Origin: Curtobacterium pusillum
Lineage (GTDB): Bacteria > Actinomycetota > Actinomycetes > Actinomycetales > Microbacteriaceae
DNA length: 64,000 nucleotides
Assembly (NCBI RefSeq): GCF_007680845.1
Contig: NZ_VEIY01000002.1
Coordinates: 206,357 to 270,356 of the forward strand
Direction: 5' to 3'
Both the position numbers and the translations under genes were made by a program. Positions 26,253 to 36,326 of the stretch are shown piece by piece. Every line of letters starts with the position of its first letter. The first letter of the stretch is position 1. The notes beneath the pieces were generated by a model that worked only from the letters and a program-made list of their open reading frames with translations, made no database searches and was not told where the DNA came from.

Positions 26253-27248
26253 TCAGTTGTTGGACTCGTCCTCGTCGTACCCGCTGTAGAAGTGGGCGCC
26301 GTCGAATCCGGGGACGGTGTCCTTGAGGGACAGGCCGAGCTCGGTGAGCTTGTCCTTGACCTCGTCCACCGACTTCTGACCGAAGTTGCGGATGTTCATG
26401 AGCTGCGTCTCCGACAGGGCGACGAGCTCGGACACCGTGTTGATGCCCTCCCGCTTGAGGCAGTTGTAGCTGCGCACCGACAGGTCGAGGTCCTCGATCG
26501 GGGTCTGCAGCTCGTTCGAGAGCACGGCGTCGACCGGCGCGGGGCCGATCTCGATGCCCTCGGCCGCCGTGTTGAGCTCACGGGCGAGCCCGAACAGCTC
26601 GACGAGCGTCCGGCCGGCCGATGCGATGGCGTCGCGCGGCGTGATGGCCGGCTTCGACTCGACGTCGACGACCAGGCGGTCGAAGTCCGTGCGCTCACCG
26701 GCACGCGTCGCCTCGACGCGGTAGGTGACCTTGAGGACCGGCGAGTAGATCGAGTCAATCGGGATCTGACCGGCCTCGGAGAACTCCGAGCGGTTCTGCG
26801 TCGCCGACACGTAGCCACGGCCACGCTCGATCGTGAGCTCGAGCTCGAAGCGCGCGGTGTCGTTCAGGGTCGCGATGACGAGGTCCGGGTTGTGGATCTC
26901 GACGCCGGCCGGAGCGGAGATGTCCGCTGCGGTGACCTGACCGGCACCCTGCTTGCGCAGGTACGCGGTGATCGGCTCGTCGTGCTCGCTGGAGACGACC
27001 AGGCTCTTGATGTTGAGGATGATCTCGGTGACGTCTTCCTTGACACCGGGAACGGTGCTGAACTCGTGGAGGACGCCGTCGATGCGGATGCTGGTGACAG
27101 CCGCGCCGGGGATCGAGGAGAGGAGCGTGCGGCGCAGCGAGTTGCCGAGGGTGTAACCGAAGCCGGGCTCGAGCGGCTCGATGACGAAGCGCGAGCGGAA
27201 CTCGGAGATCGATTCCTCGGTCAGGGTGGGGCGCTGTGCAATGAGCAC
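26253..27248 (-). CDS. rpoA: DNA-directed RNA polymerase subunit alpha
   Basis: The start is set at GTG 27246-27248, which gives 331 residues beginning [12 protein letters not shown], the family N-terminus, and follows AAAGGAA. The N-terminal dimerisation domain (1 to about 230) includes [21 protein letters not shown]. The C-terminal domain (about 250-315) has the DNA/activator contact region [18 protein letters not shown]. The tail is acidic (YDEDESNN). No rpsD gene lies between rpsK and rpoA; the 205-bp gap holds leader hairpins instead. Confidence 0.98.
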   Translation of the reverse strand: MLIAQRPTLTEESISEFRSRFVIEPLEPGFGYTLGNSLRRTLLSSIPGAAVTSIRIDGVLHEFSTVPGVKEDVTEIILNIKSLVVSSEHDEPITAYLRKQGAGQVTAADISAPAGVEIHNPDLVIATLNDTARFELELTIERGRGYVSATQNRSEFSEAGQIPIDSIYSPVLKVTYRVEATRAGERTDFDRLVVDVESKPAITPRDAIASAGRTLVELFGLARELNTAAEGIEIGPAPVDAVLSNELQTPIEDLDLSVRSYNCLKREGINTVSELVALSETQLMNIRNFGQKSVDEVKDKLTELGLSLKDTVPGFDGAHFYSGYDEDESNN

Positions 27249-27267
27249 TGTGGGATTCCTTTCGGCG

Positions 27268-27289
27268 GAGTGTCCGCTATATGACACTC
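27268..27289 (-). promoter_or_regulatory. Leader hairpin just upstream of rpoA
   Basis: A perfect 7-bp stem (GAGTGTC/GACACTC, 27268-27274 with 27283-27289) and an 8-nt AT-rich loop, ending 20 nt before the rpoA start codon. A second hairpin (GCGCAC/GTGCGC, 27343-27358) lies in the same rpsK-rpoA gap. It may set translation of rpoA relative to rpsK. Confidence 0.4.
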
Positions 27290-27453
27290 GGCGGTACGAC
27301 GGGGCCGACCGGGCCCCGACGGGTCTGTTGAGTTGTGATCACGCGCACCGATGTGCGCGATCGAACGACCAGGAATGGCCGCAGGCCCTGCCCGATCCGG
27401 ACCGGACGGATCCGGTCAGGGGACGAGCAGGGCGCGGCCGGTTGCTCCTCGCG

Positions 27454-27852
27454 TCAGACGCGACGGCGCTTGGGCGGGCGGCACCCGTTGTGCGCCTGCG
27501 GCGTGACGTCGTTGATCGAGCCGACCTCGAGGCCGGCGGCCTGGAGGGAGCGGATCGCGGTCTCGCGACCCGAACCCGGGCCCTTCACGAAGACGTCGAC
27601 CTTCTTGACGCCGTGCTCCTGCGCCTGACGCGCAGCGGACTCGGCGGCGAGCTGCGCCGCGAACGGCGTCGACTTGCGCGAACCCTTGAAGCCCACGGCC
27701 CCGGAGGACGCCCAGCTGAGGACGGCACCCGACGGGTCGGTGATGCTGACGATCGTGTTGTTGAACGTGCTCTTGATGTGGGCCTGGCCCACGGCGACGT
27801 TCTTCTTCTCCTTGCGGCGCGGCTTGCGCGCGGCAGTCTTGGGGGTAGCCAT
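27454..27852 (-). CDS. rpsK: 30S ribosomal protein S11
   Basis: The 132 residues contain the typical [39 protein letters not shown] and [15 protein letters not shown], and end PPKRRRV. The N-terminus is a short basic extension. It follows rpsM by 9 bp. Confidence 0.98.
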   Translation of the reverse strand: MATPKTAARKPRRKEKKNVAVGQAHIKSTFNNTIVSITDPSGAVLSWASSGAVGFKGSRKSTPFAAQLAAESAARQAQEHGVKKVDVFVKGPGSGRETAIRSLQAAGLEVGSINDVTPQAHNGCRPPKRRRV

Positions 27853-27861
27853 CGGGGTCTC

Positions 27862-28236
27862 CTATCGAGCCTTCTTCTTGCCTGCCACGGTGCGCTTCGG
27901 TCCCTTGCGGGTACGCGCGTTGGTCTTGGTGCGCTGACCGCGCACCGGGAGACCACGACGGTGGCGAAGACCCTCGTAGCTACCGATCTCGACCTTGCGG
28001 CGGATGTCGGCTGCGACCTCACGGCGGAGGTCACCCTCCACCTTGAAGTTGCCCTCGATGAAGTCGCGGAGGGCGACGAGCTGGTCGTCGGTCAGGTCCT
28101 TGACGCGGATGTCACCAGAGATACCGGTCTCGGCGAGTGCCTGGACCGCGCGGGTACGGCCGACGCCGTAGATGTACGTGAGTGCGATCTCCACGCGCTT
28201 CTCGCGCGGGATGTCGACGCCTGCTAGACGTGCCAT
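27862..28236 (-). CDS. rpsM: 30S ribosomal protein S13
   Basis: The 124 residues run from [24 protein letters not shown] to the basic tail [23 protein letters not shown]. The H2TH region ([19 protein letters not shown]) is intact. Part of infA-rpmJ-rpsM-rpsK. Confidence 0.98.
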   Translation of the reverse strand: MARLAGVDIPREKRVEIALTYIYGVGRTRAVQALAETGISGDIRVKDLTDDQLVALRDFIEGNFKVEGDLRREVAADIRRKVEIGSYEGLRHRRGLPVRGQRTKTNARTRKGPKRTVAGKKKAR

Positions 28237-28375
28237 GTGATGGCTGCTCCTGTTGTCGATGGAGGTGTGGCGCAGTGCCGGTGCTCGGGCCTCCGCCCCG
28301 AGGTGTCCACCGATGCTCGCGCATCGGCTTCTGGCACTGCGTGTTCGGTGTTGAGTTGTGGGTCCTGCTGGGAGC

Positions 28376-28492
28376 TCAGCCCTGGCGCTGCTTGTGGCGC
28401 GGGTTGCTCTTGCAGATCACCATGACGCGGCCCTTGCGGCGGATGACACGGCAGTGCTCGCAGATGGGCTTGACGCTGGGGTTGACCTTCAT
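28376..28492 (-). CDS. rpmJ: 50S ribosomal protein L36 (zinc form)
   Basis: A 38-residue protein. The zinc ligands C11, C14, C27 and H33 are all present (ICEHC near the start, [14 protein letters not shown] at the end), so this is the C+ paralogue and not the zinc-free form used under zinc starvation. It lies between infA and rpsM in the ancestral order. Confidence 0.97.
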   Translation of the reverse strand: MKVNPSVKPICEHCRVIRRKGRVMVICKSNPRHKQRQG

Positions 28493-28562
28493 GGTTGTTT
28501 CCTCGTGCTCGCTGGCTTCGTGCTCGGCGGGTTCGCCGGGCCGTTCCTTTCCAGCTCGCGGA

Positions 28563-28784
28563 TCACTTGTAGCGGTAGACGATCCGGCCGCGGGTCAGGT
28601 CGTACGGGCTCAGCTCCACGATCACGCGGTCCTCGGGGAGGATGCGGATGTAGTGCTGGCGCATCTTCCCGGAGATGTGCGCGAGGACCTTGTGTCCGTT
28701 GGTCAGCTCAACGCGGAACATCGCGTTGGGCAGAGCTTCGAGCACCGAGCCCTCGATCTCGATGACGCCGTCTTTCTTGGCCAT
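28563..28784 (-). CDS. infA: Translation initiation factor IF-1
   Basis: The 73 residues start [27 protein letters not shown] at the ATG 28782-28784; the OB-fold continues through [38 protein letters not shown]. First gene of the infA-rpmJ-rpsM-rpsK(-rpoA-rplQ) unit, with a strong promoter about 95 bp upstream. Confidence 0.98.
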   Translation of the reverse strand: MAKKDGVIEIEGSVLEALPNAMFRVELTNGHKVLAHISGKMRQHYIRILPEDRVIVELSPYDLTRGRIVYRYK

Positions 28785-28879
28785 AGCCTCACTGTCGCTT
28801 GATTGGATTGCTGATGTGATCCCCGAACCGGTCTGCGGGTCGGGCGCCACGCCCAAAGGGCACGGCACACCAAAGATCG

Positions 28880-28908
28880 ATCCTATGTGGTAAACCGAGG
28901 ATTGCCAA
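28880..28908 (-). promoter_or_regulatory. Promoter of the infA/alpha operon
   Basis: On the minus strand TTGGCA (28903-28908) and TAGGAT (28880-28885) are separated by exactly 17 nt, a near-consensus sigma-A pair. Predicted 5' leader of infA is about 90 nt. Confidence 0.75.
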
Positions 28909-29010
28909 GTGGAGACGGCGAAGTCCCCACGTCTGGGGCTTCCCAGACCAGTCTGAGCGTTCCACAGTGGTTTGTCGGCCCCCTCCTGGGCGCCACAAGT
29001 CGTCGGCCCC

Positions 29011-29016
29011 TAGCGT
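29011..29016 (+). promoter_or_regulatory. Candidate -10 element for the LCP gene
   Basis: TAGCGT ends exactly 7 nt before a GTG at 29023, which would give a leaderless message starting on that codon. A second GTG at 29077 has a ribosome site instead. Confidence 0.4.
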
Positions 29017-29076
29017 GACCGGGTGCCATCCCGTCCGCGCCACCACGGCCGTGTCGGACCACCGAACGGAGACCAC

Positions 29077-30372
29077 GTGCCCGACGCCACCCGACGCCCG
29101 CTCGCCCGCCACGGCCGACTCCCGCGCCGCCGCGGCTGGGGGACCCTCGCGTCGATCGTGGCCTCCGCCCTCGCCGTGGTCCTGGTCAGTGGGACGAGCG
29201 TCGCGGCCATCGCCGGCGCACAGCTCGCCACCGCGCCGACCACGGTGAAGCTCAGCACCGACGACCAGAGCAAGGCCCAGACGGCCGACATCACGGCGAT
29301 CAAGGGCGGGGCGAACATCCTGCTCATCGGCAGCGACACCCGCGTCGGGCAGTTCGACTCCGCCGACGACGTGGACGGCGCCCGCAACGACGTCACGATG
29401 CTCATCCACATCTCGCAGGACCACACCCAGCTCACCGCCGTCAGCTTCCCGCGCGACCTCATGGTCCCGATCCCGGCGTGCTCGAACCCCGAGACCGGGA
29501 CGACCTACCCGGCGGCCACGTCCGCGCAGTTCAACACCGCGCTCGGCAACGGCGGCGTCTCGTGCGTGGTCGACACGGTCGAGAACCTCACCGGCCTGAG
29601 CATCCCGTACGCGGGCCTCATCACCTTCGACGGGGTCATCGAGATGTCGAACGCCCTCGGTGGCGTCGACGTCTGCGTCGCGGAGCCGATCAACGACACC
29701 TACACCGGGCTCCACCTCACCGCGGGGTCGCACAACCTCGAGGGGTCCGACGCCCTCGCCTTCCTCCGCACCCGGCACGGCGTCGGCGACGGCAGCGACC
29801 TGGCCCGCATCAGCTCGCAGCAGGTGTTCCTGTCCGCGCTGCTCCGCAAGGTCACGTCCGACGGCACGCTCTCGAACCCGATCACGCTCTACAAGCTGGC
29901 CGGTGCCGCCCTGTCGAACATGACGCTCTCGGACGGCCTCGCGCAGGCGCGCACCCTCGTCGGCCTGGCCGGGGCCCTCCGCGGGATGAGCACGGCGAAC
30001 ATGCTGTTCGTGCAGTACCCGGTCGCGGACGACCCGGCGGACAGCGCGCGCGTGATCGTCGACCAGGACGCGGCCCACACCCTCAACGTCGCCCTGCAGA
30101 GCGACCAGAAGACGTCACTGAGCGACTCGTCGACCGGCCGGGCGTCGGAGGAGTCCTCCGGTTCGAGCGGCACCGCCACCACGGCGCCGTCGACCGGCAC
30201 GTCGAGCGGGACCGGTTCGAGCACGGGCACGAGCACGGGCACGGGCACGGGCACGTCGAGCGGCACGAGCAGTGGCGCCACGAGCACCGCCACCACGTCG
30301 GCGACTCCCCTGCCGTCCTCGATCACCGGGCAGAGCGCCTCCGAGGAGACCTGCTCCGTCGGCAACGACTAG
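29077..30372 (+). CDS. LytR-CpsA-Psr (LCP) family cell-wall glycopolymer ligase
   Basis: Membrane-anchored phosphotransferase that attaches undecaprenyl-linked glycopolymers to peptidoglycan. From GTG 29077 (GGAG five bases before) it has 431 residues; GTG 29023 would add 18. One N-terminal membrane helix (LASIVASALAVVLVSGTSV) is followed by the LCP domain: NILLIGSDTR, ARNDVTMLIHI, AVSFPRDLMVPIP, ALGGVDVCV and LRTRHGVGDGSDLARISSQQ, holding the conserved Arg/Asp residues. The last ~80 residues are a low-complexity Ser/Thr/Gly tail ending in a lone Cys, perhaps wall-spanning. It sits on the plus strand between map and infA, breaking the usual operon. Confidence 0.92.
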   Translation: MPDATRRPLARHGRLPRRRGWGTLASIVASALAVVLVSGTSVAAIAGAQLATAPTTVKLSTDDQSKAQTADITAIKGGANILLIGSDTRVGQFDSADDVDGARNDVTMLIHISQDHTQLTAVSFPRDLMVPIPACSNPETGTTYPAATSAQFNTALGNGGVSCVVDTVENLTGLSIPYAGLITFDGVIEMSNALGGVDVCVAEPINDTYTGLHLTAGSHNLEGSDALAFLRTRHGVGDGSDLARISSQQVFLSALLRKVTSDGTLSNPITLYKLAGAALSNMTLSDGLAQARTLVGLAGALRGMSTANMLFVQYPVADDPADSARVIVDQDAAHTLNVALQSDQKTSLSDSSTGRASEESSGSSGTATTAPSTGTSSGTGSSTGTSTGTGTGTSSGTSSGATSTATTSATPLPSSITGQSASEETCSVGND

Positions 30373-30442
30373 CCGCGGGGCTGACGACAGGTGCCTACGG
30401 TCCACCCGTGCGGACGTCGTGGACGTGCGCAGGAGCCGGACG

Positions 30443-30474
30443 GGAGGCGCGTGCCGGGCCCGCACCGCGCCTCC
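30443..30474. terminator. GGAGGCGCG-family inverted repeat after the LCP gene
   Basis: GGAGGCGCG (30443-30451) pairs with CGCGCCTCC (30466-30474); TGC/GCA extends the stem with a one-base bulge. Positioned between the convergent LCP and map genes. The rest of the 184-bp gap shows no gene. Confidence 0.6.
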
Positions 30475-30556
30475 AGGCCGACGGGTGAGAGCGTGGGACC
30501 ACCGTGGCCGACGCGTCCGGACGGCGCGTGTTGCGGGCCGGACCGGGAGGCGCGAC

Positions 30557-31390
30557 CTACGGGATCGGGACCGGCGTCACACCCAGCGGGGCCAGACCGG
30601 CGGCGCCGCCGTCGGCGGCCGTGAGCACCCAGATGCCGCCCGCGTGCACCGCGATGCTGTGCTCCCAGTGCGCCGCGTCGGAGCCGTCGAGCGTGCGGAC
30701 GGTCCAGTCGTCGTCGTCCGTCGTGCTGTCGATCGTGCCGGCGGTGACCATCGGCTCGATCGCGACGACGAGACCCGGCTTGACCGCCGGACCGGCACCG
30801 CGGACCCGGTAGTTGAACACCGGCGGGTCCTCGTGCATGGACCGGCCGATGCCGTGGCCGGTGAAGTCCTCGACGATGCCCCACGCGCCGGTCTCGTCGA
30901 TCGCGTCCTCGATCACGGCGCCGACCTCGTGCAGGTGCTTCGTGTGGGCGAGGGCGGCGATGCCGTGCCAGAGCGCGCGCTCGGTCGTGTCGCAGAGGGT
31001 CTGCCGGGCCGCGGTGAGGCCGGCGTCGCCGCCGGGGACGACGACCGTGAAGGCGCTGTCGCCGTTCCAGCCGTCGACCTCGGCGCCGGCGTCCACCGAC
31101 ACGATGTCACCGGGCTGCAGGACCCGGTCGCCCGGGATCCCGTGCACGATCTCGTCGTTCACGGACACGCACAGGGTGTGCCGGTACCCCGGGACCAACT
31201 GGAAGTTCGGGATGCCGCCACCGTCGCGGATGACCCGCTCGGCGATCGCGTCGAGCTCGCCCGTCGTGGTGCCCGGGCGGATCGCCGCACGGACCGCGGT
31301 CAAGGCCGCCTCGGTCAGCAGACCGGGCGCGACCATGGCGCGGAGCTCCTCCGGCGACTTGTAGATCGACGGCTTGCGGAAGCGTGCCAC
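30557..31390 (-). CDS. map: Type I methionine aminopeptidase
   Basis: Removes initiator Met from nascent proteins. The 277 residues carry the metal ligands Asp in SVDAGAEVDGWNGDSAFT (two Asp), His in FTGHGIGRSMHEDP, Glu in VVAIEPMV and Glu in HWEHSIAVH. No N-terminal zinc or SH3-binding extension. It follows adk by 6 bp, so secY-adk-map is one unit; infA, its normal next neighbour, lies beyond the LCP gene. Confidence 0.97.
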   Translation of the reverse strand: MARFRKPSIYKSPEELRAMVAPGLLTEAALTAVRAAIRPGTTTGELDAIAERVIRDGGGIPNFQLVPGYRHTLCVSVNDEIVHGIPGDRVLQPGDIVSVDAGAEVDGWNGDSAFTVVVPGGDAGLTAARQTLCDTTERALWHGIAALAHTKHLHEVGAVIEDAIDETGAWGIVEDFTGHGIGRSMHEDPPVFNYRVRGAGPAVKPGLVVAIEPMVTAGTIDSTTDDDDWTVRTLDGSDAAHWEHSIAVHAGGIWVLTAADGGAAGLAPLGVTPVPIP

Positions 31391-31396
31391 GCGGTG

Positions 31397-31987
31397 TCAG
31401 ACGCCTGCGGTGAGCCCGCGGGCGGACAGCGCCGCCTGGATGCGGTCGCCCACCTCGTCGATGCCACCGAGACCGTCGACGTCGACCACGAGGCCGCGTT
31501 CGCCGTAGGCCGCCACGATCGGGGCGGTCTGCTCGGCGTACACCTGCTGGCGACGGCGGATGGTGTCCTCGTTGTCGTCGCTGCGGCCCTGCTCCTCGGC
31601 GCGCTTGAGGAGCCGACCGACGAGCTCGTCCTGGTCCGCGACGAGCTGGACGACCGCGTCGATGCCGGTGCCCTGCTCAGCCAGGAGCGCGTCGAGGTAC
31701 TCGACCTGCCCGACCGTCCGGGGGTAGCCGTCGAGCAGGAAGCCCTGCTCGGCGTCCGGCTCCTGCAGGCGGGACTTCACGAGCTCGTTCGTCAGGGAGT
31801 CCGGGACGTAGTCGCCCGCGTCCATGATCGCCTTCGCCTGGACGCCGAGCGGGGTGCCGTCCGCGACGTTCTTGCGGAAGATGTCGCCCGTCGAGACGGC
31901 GGGGATCCCGAAGGCCTCGGCGATGCGGCCGGCCTGGGTGCCCTTCCCCGCCCCGGGGGGTCCGACGATGATGAGACGTGCGCTCAA
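31397..31987 (-). CDS. adk: Adenylate kinase (short-LID form)
   Basis: Balances AMP, ADP and ATP. The 196 residues have the P-loop [19 protein letters not shown] site [10 protein letters not shown] and DGYPRTVGQ. The LID is short (about [21 protein letters not shown]) and has no zinc cysteines, as in other actinobacteria. The start is TTG at 31985-31987, overlapping the secY stop (TTGA), which forces coupling; no other start fits the P-loop position. Confidence 0.96.
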   Translation of the reverse strand: MSARLIIVGPPGAGKGTQAGRIAEAFGIPAVSTGDIFRKNVADGTPLGVQAKAIMDAGDYVPDSLTNELVKSRLQEPDAEQGFLLDGYPRTVGQVEYLDALLAEQGTGIDAVVQLVADQDELVGRLLKRAEEQGRSDDNEDTIRRRQQVYAEQTAPIVAAYGERGLVVDVDGLGGIDEVGDRIQAALSARGLTAGV

Positions 31988-33306
31988 CGGAGAAGCCCTT
32001 CGTAGTGACGCTGCTGCAGCTGCGAGTCGATCTGCTTCACGGTCTCGAGGCCGACACCCACGATGATGAGGATGCTCGCGCCGCCGAACGGGAAGTTCTG
32101 GTTCGCGCCGAAGAAGGCCAGTGCGGCCAGCGGGATGAGCGCGATGAGACCGAGGTACAGGGAGCCGGGCAACGTCACCCGGGTCAGGACGTAGTCGAGG
32201 TACTCGGCCGTCGGTCGGCCCGCGCGGATGCCCGGGATGAAGCCGCCGTACTTCTTCATGTTGTCGGCGACCTCTTCGGGGTTGAAGGTGATCGCGACGT
32301 AGAAGTACGTGAAGCCGACGATGAGCAGGAAGTACAGGACCATGTAGAACCAGTTGTCACCCGAGGTCAGGTTGTTCTGGATCCAGGTCACCCACGCGGC
32401 GGGCTCGGTGCCGTCGGAGGGCTGGTTGAACTGCGCGACCAGGGCCGGCAGGTACAGCAGCGACGAGGCGAAGATGACGGGCACGACGCCGGCCATGTTC
32501 ACCTTGATCGGGATGTACGTGTTGTTGCCGCCGTACGTCCGCCGTCCGACCATGCGCTTGGCGTACTGGACGGGGATGCGTCGTTGCGACTGCTCGACGA
32601 ACACGACGGCCATCATGATGACCAGGCCGACGAGGATGACGAACAGGAACAGCTCGAAGCCGTTCGACTGCTCGATCGCCCAGAGGGCCGACGGGAACTG
32701 CGCCGCGATCGACGTGAAGATGAGCAGCGACATGCCGTTGCCGATGCCGCGCTCGGTGACGAGCTCGCCCATCCACATGATGAGGCCGGTGCCGGCGGTC
32801 AGCGTGACGACCATGAGCATGATCGCGTACCAGCTGTCGTTCGAGATGATCGACGAGCAGGAGGCCGAGGCGTTCGTGCCGAACAGGGCGCCGGAGCGGG
32901 CGACCGTGATCAGGGTGGTGGACTGCAGCACGCCCAGCGCGATGGTGAGGTAGCGCGTGTACTGCGTCAGCTTCGCCTGACCGGACTGCCCCTCCTTGTA
33001 GAGGGCGTCGAAGTGCGGGATGACCACGCGGAGCAGCTGCACGATGATCGACGACGTGATGTACGGCATGATGCCGAGCGCGAAGACCGAGAGCTTCAGC
33101 AGCGCGCCGCCGGAGAAGAGGTTGATGAGGTCGTAGAGACCCTGCTGCGACGAAGCGCTGGCGAGACAGGTCTGCACGGATGCGTAGTCGACGAACGGCG
33201 CGGGGATGTACGACCCCAGGCGGAACAGCGCGATGATCGCGAGGGTGAAGCCGATCTTCTTGCGAAGATCGGGGGTGCGCATGATGCGCGCGACCGCTCT
33301 GAACAC
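31984..33306 (-). CDS. secY: Protein translocase subunit SecY
   Basis: Channel subunit of the Sec translocon, 440 residues with ten transmembrane helices. Starts [24 protein letters not shown]; the plug region follows helix 1, and [19 protein letters not shown] is the conserved TM7/cytoplasmic-loop segment. A 147-bp gap with a strong hairpin separates it from rplO, so secY-adk-map may have its own promoter; a TTGACA hexamer at 33398-33403 (minus) is present but without a matching -10 at 17 nt. Confidence 0.98.
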   Translation of the reverse strand: MFRAVARIMRTPDLRKKIGFTLAIIALFRLGSYIPAPFVDYASVQTCLASASSQQGLYDLINLFSGGALLKLSVFALGIMPYITSSIIVQLLRVVIPHFDALYKEGQSGQAKLTQYTRYLTIALGVLQSTTLITVARSGALFGTNASASCSSIISNDSWYAIMLMVVTLTAGTGLIMWMGELVTERGIGNGMSLLIFTSIAAQFPSALWAIEQSNGFELFLFVILVGLVIMMAVVFVEQSQRRIPVQYAKRMVGRRTYGGNNTYIPIKVNMAGVVPVIFASSLLYLPALVAQFNQPSDGTEPAAWVTWIQNNLTSGDNWFYMVLYFLLIVGFTYFYVAITFNPEEVADNMKKYGGFIPGIRAGRPTAEYLDYVLTRVTLPGSLYLGLIALIPLAALAFFGANQNFPFGGASILIIVGVGLETVKQIDSQLQQRHYEGLLR

Positions 33307-33414
33307 GAGGACTCCGAACTTCTGGGACCGGCGGCCCGGAGAGGGGCCGTCACCGGTGTGGTCGGCAGGACCGACCTGGCCGGCGGACGCCGACCACTGT
33401 CAAGGAAACCGTAA

Positions 33415-33446
33415 CGGCGGCCCGTGCGCAAACGCACGGGCCGCCG
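33415..33446 (-). terminator. Hairpin between rplO and secY
   Basis: A 14-bp perfect stem (CGGCGGCCCGTGCG with its complement) and loop CAAA, 8 bp past the rplO stop. No U-tract. It would end or attenuate the spc transcript before secY. Confidence 0.75.
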
Positions 33447-33453
33447 ACGGGGG

Positions 33454-33918
33454 TTACTGGGAGACGGTGCCGCCAGCAGCCGCGATCTTCTCGGCGGCGG
33501 ACGCCGAGACCTTGTCGACCGCGACCGTGATCTTCACGCTGATGTCACCCTGACCGAGAACCTTGACCTTCTCGTTCTTGCGGACGGCGCCCTTGGCGAC
33601 CAGGTCCGCGACGGTGACGTCGCCACCGTTGGGGTAGAGCTCCGCGATCTTGTCCAGGTTCACGACCTGGTACTCGACGCGGAACGGGTTCTTGAACCCG
33701 CGGAGCTTCGGGGTGCGCATGTGCAGCGGCATCTGCCCACCCTCGAAGCCGACCTTGACCTGGTAACGAGCCTTCTGACCCTTGGTACCACGGCCGGCGG
33801 TCTTGCCCTTCGAGCCCTCACCACGACCGACGCGGGTGCGTGCCTTCTTGGCACCCGCAGCGGGGCGGAGGTGGTGCAGCTTCAGCACCTGCACGCGCTC
33901 GTTCTTCTCGTCGCTCAT
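33454..33918 (-). CDS. rplO: 50S ribosomal protein L15
   Basis: The 154 residues start with a short polar extension and contain [38 protein letters not shown], the Gly/Arg/Lys-rich L15 hallmark (quoted here only in part as [18 protein letters not shown]). Overlaps rpmD by 4 bp. Last ribosomal gene before the hairpin preceding secY. Confidence 0.97.
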   Translation of the reverse strand: MSDEKNERVQVLKLHHLRPAAGAKKARTRVGRGEGSKGKTAGRGTKGQKARYQVKVGFEGGQMPLHMRTPKLRGFKNPFRVEYQVVNLDKIAELYPNGGDVTVADLVAKGAVRKNEKVKVLGQGDISVKITVAVDKVSASAAEKIAAAGGTVSQ

Positions 33919-34100
33919 GCGTCGACCTCCTCGACCTTCACGAGGTGCGCGACCGTCGCGACGTACCCGCGGTTCTGGGCGTTGTCCTCACGCAGGACCG
34001 TACGGCCGATGCGCTTGAGACCCAGGCTGCGGAGCGTGTCGCGCTGGTACTGCTTCTCGCTGATTACGGACTTCGTCTGCGTGATCTTCAGCATCGCCAT
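33915..34100 (-). CDS. rpmD: 50S ribosomal protein L30
   Basis: The 61 residues start [20 protein letters not shown], with the ATG overlapping the rpsE stop by one base (TGATG). Family signature [18 protein letters not shown] is present. Confidence 0.97.
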   Translation of the reverse strand: MAMLKITQTKSVISEKQYQRDTLRSLGLKRIGRTVLREDNAQNRGYVATVAHLVKVEEVDA

Positions 34101-34909
34101 CACGCACCTGCCTTCTCGGACGCGGCACGCAGAGCAGCGGCCTCGGCCTGGAGCAGACGATCCGGGACGACCCGGTCGACGGGGAGACCGCGGCGGCTTG
34201 CGACCGCACGGGGCTCCTCGAGCTGCTGCAGCGCCGTGACGGTCGCGTGCACGATGTTGATCGTGTTCGACGAACCGAGCGACTTGCTCAGGACGTCGTG
34301 GATGCCGGCGCACTCGAGGACGGCGCGGACCGGACCACCGGCGATGACACCGGTACCGGCAGCGGCCGGACGGAGGAGCACGACACCGGCAGCGGCCTCA
34401 CCCTGCACCGGGTGCGGGATGGTGTTGCCGACGCGGGGGACGCGGAAGAAGTTCTTCTTCGCTTCCTCGACACCCTTGGAGATGGCGGTCGGGACCTCGC
34501 GGGCCTTGCCGTAGCCGACGCCCACCAGACCGTTGCCGTCACCGACGACGACGAGCGCGGTGAAGCTGAAGCGACGACCACCCTTGACGACCTTGGAGAC
34601 GCGGTTGATGGTCACGACGCGCTCGAGGAACTGGCTGTCGCCACCCCGGCCGTTGCGGTCGTTGCCACGGCCGCCACCCTGCTGACGGTCGCGTCCGCCA
34701 CCACGGCGGCCACGGTTGTCGGCGGAGTCGCGGTTGTTCGATGCCGAACCGGCGGCGGTCTCGACGGGGCGCTCGACGACCGGCACCTCAGGCTCCTTGG
34801 CCGCGGGGGCCTTGGCGCTCGTGGACTCGGCGTCGGTGGTCGCCGTGGTGTCGGCGGCCTCGGTCGCCTCGACGTTGGCGTCTTCGTTCGTGTTCGCGAT
34901 GTCGCTCAC
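34100..34909 (-). CDS. rpsE: 30S ribosomal protein S5 with long RGG-rich N-terminal extension
   Basis: The 269 residues compare with about 166 in E. coli. Residues 1 to about 60 are acidic and Ala/Thr/Glu-rich (disordered), about 64-92 are Arg/Gly-rich ([20 protein letters not shown]), and the conserved S5 double-stranded-RNA fold begins near [43 protein letters not shown] and [20 protein letters not shown] are intact. S5 lines the mRNA entry channel in known ribosomes, so the extension may contact mRNA. The adjacent upstream gene is rplR, overlapping by 4 bp. Confidence 0.97.
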   Translation of the reverse strand: MSDIANTNEDANVEATEAADTTATTDAESTSAKAPAAKEPEVPVVERPVETAAGSASNNRDSADNRGRRGGGRDRQQGGGRGNDRNGRGGDSQFLERVVTINRVSKVVKGGRRFSFTALVVVGDGNGLVGVGYGKAREVPTAISKGVEEAKKNFFRVPRVGNTIPHPVQGEAAAGVVLLRPAAAGTGVIAGGPVRAVLECAGIHDVLSKSLGSSNTINIVHATVTALQQLEEPRAVASRRGLPVDRVVPDRLLQAEAAALRAASEKAGA

Positions 34910-35277
34910 AGGTTCAGCCCTCCTTCACGGGCACCATCGGCGATCGCGGCGACGCGACCGGCGTACTTGCTACCACCGCGGTCGAAGACCACGGCCTCGA
35001 CGCCGGCGGCCTTGGCGCGCTCCGCGAGGAGCTCGCCGACACGACGGGCCTTGGCCGTCTTGTCGCCGTCGAACGAACGGAGGTCGGCTTCCATCGTCGA
35101 CGCGCTGGCCAGGGTGTGACCCTTGGCGTCGTCGATGACCTGCACGAACACGTGACGCGACGAGCGGGTGACGGCGAGACGCGGACGCGACTCGGTGCCG
35201 GTGATCTTCTTGCGGAGACGGTTGTGACGACGCGCCTTGGCGGCCGACTTGCTCTTGCCTCGGATTCCGATGGCCAT
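34906..35277 (-). CDS. rplR: 50S ribosomal protein L18
   Basis: From ATG 35275-35277 the protein has 123 residues ([20 protein letters not shown]); a GTG two codons upstream is possible. It binds 5S rRNA with L5. Contains [18 protein letters not shown] and [24 protein letters not shown]. Confidence 0.97.
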   Translation of the reverse strand: MAIGIRGKSKSAAKARRHNRLRKKITGTESRPRLAVTRSSRHVFVQVIDDAKGHTLASASTMEADLRSFDGDKTAKARRVGELLAERAKAAGVEAVVFDRGGSKYAGRVAAIADGAREGGLNL

Positions 35278-35279
35278 GA

Positions 35280-35816
35280 TCACTTACCTGACTTTCCGGC
35301 CTTGCGGCGCACGATCTCGCCCGCGTAGCGGACACCCTTGCCCTTGTAGGGCTCGGGCTTGCGCAGCTTGCGGATGTTGGCAGCCACCTCGCCGACGGCC
35401 TGCTTGTCGATGCCGGTCACGGTGAGCTTGTTGTTGCCCTCGACGGCGAAGCTGATGCCCGCCGGCGGCTCGACCGTGATCGGGTGGGAGTAGCCGAGCG
35501 CGAACTCGACGTTGTTGCCCTTGGCCTGCACGCGGTAACCGGTGCCGACGACCTCGAGGCCCTTGGAGTAGCCCTGCGTGACGCCCACGATGTTGTTGGC
35601 GATGAGGGTACGGGTGAGGCCGTGGAGCGCACGGGAGGTGCGCTCGTCGTCCGGGCGGGTGACGAGGACCTGGTTCTCCTCGAGCTTGGCCTGGATGGGC
35701 TCAGCGACGACGAGCGCGAGCTCGCCCTTCGGGCCCTTGACCGCCACGTTCTGGCCGTCGATGGAGACGGTCACGCCGGCGGGGATGTCGATGGGAAGAC
35801 GTCCGATACGAGACAT
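35280..35816 (-). CDS. rplF: 50S ribosomal protein L6
   Basis: The 178 residues contain the two L6 repeats and the C-terminal signature [19 protein letters not shown]. Six bp after rpsH. Near the factor-binding centre of the 50S subunit in known structures. Confidence 0.98.
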   Translation of the reverse strand: MSRIGRLPIDIPAGVTVSIDGQNVAVKGPKGELALVVAEPIQAKLEENQVLVTRPDDERTSRALHGLTRTLIANNIVGVTQGYSKGLEVVGTGYRVQAKGNNVEFALGYSHPITVEPPAGISFAVEGNNKLTVTGIDKQAVGEVAANIRKLRKPEPYKGKGVRYAGEIVRRKAGKSGK

Positions 35817-35822
35817 TGTCGG

Positions 35823-36221
35823 TCACCACACGTAGGCGAGGACTTCCCCACCCACGCCCTTCTGCTCGGCTTCGCGGTCGGTGAGCAGGCCCGAGGAGGT
35901 CGAGAGGATCGCCACGCCGAGGCCACCGAGGACCTGGGGGATCTCCGTCGACTTCGCGTAGACCCGGAGACCGGGCTTCGAGACGCGCTTGATGCCGGCG
36001 ATCGAGCGTTCGCGCTCGGGGCCGTACTTGAGGTCGATCGTGAGGGTCTGGCCCACGCGGGCGTCCTCGATCTTCCACTCGCTGATGTAGCCCTCGCGCT
36101 TGAGGATCTCAGCGATGTTCTTCTTCAGCTTCGAGCTGGGAAGCGAGACGTCGTCGTGGTGCGCCGAGTTCGCGTTCCGCAATCTGGTCAGCATGTCTGC
36201 GACCGGATCGGTCATCGTCAT
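35823..36221 (-). CDS. rpsH: 30S ribosomal protein S8
   Basis: The 132 residues start at ATG 36219-36221 ([18 protein letters not shown]). The C-terminus has the signature [19 protein letters not shown]. The expected rpsN gene is absent upstream: 153 bp separate rpsH from rplE and hold a hairpin instead. Confidence 0.98.
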   Translation of the reverse strand: MTMTDPVADMLTRLRNANSAHHDDVSLPSSKLKKNIAEILKREGYISEWKIEDARVGQTLTIDLKYGPERERSIAGIKRVSKPGLRVYAKSTEIPQVLGGLGVAILSTSSGLLTDREAEQKGVGGEVLAYVW

Positions 36222-36326
36222 GATGGTCGTCCATTCTTCGCCTGGTTTCGACACCCGTTCCACGAATGCCGACCTGAGCGATCGGGTGATCCCGGGGCGA
36301 ATCCCCTGGATCGGTGTGATCGTGCG

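Noticed and set aside
30180..30300. Repeats at the LCP 3' end considered as a mobile or regulatory repeat
   Set aside because: They encode a Ser/Thr/Gly low-complexity tail in frame.
33398..33403. TTGACA upstream of secY as a -35 box
   Set aside because: No acceptable -10 at 16-18 nt on the minus strand (GCCAGG at 17).
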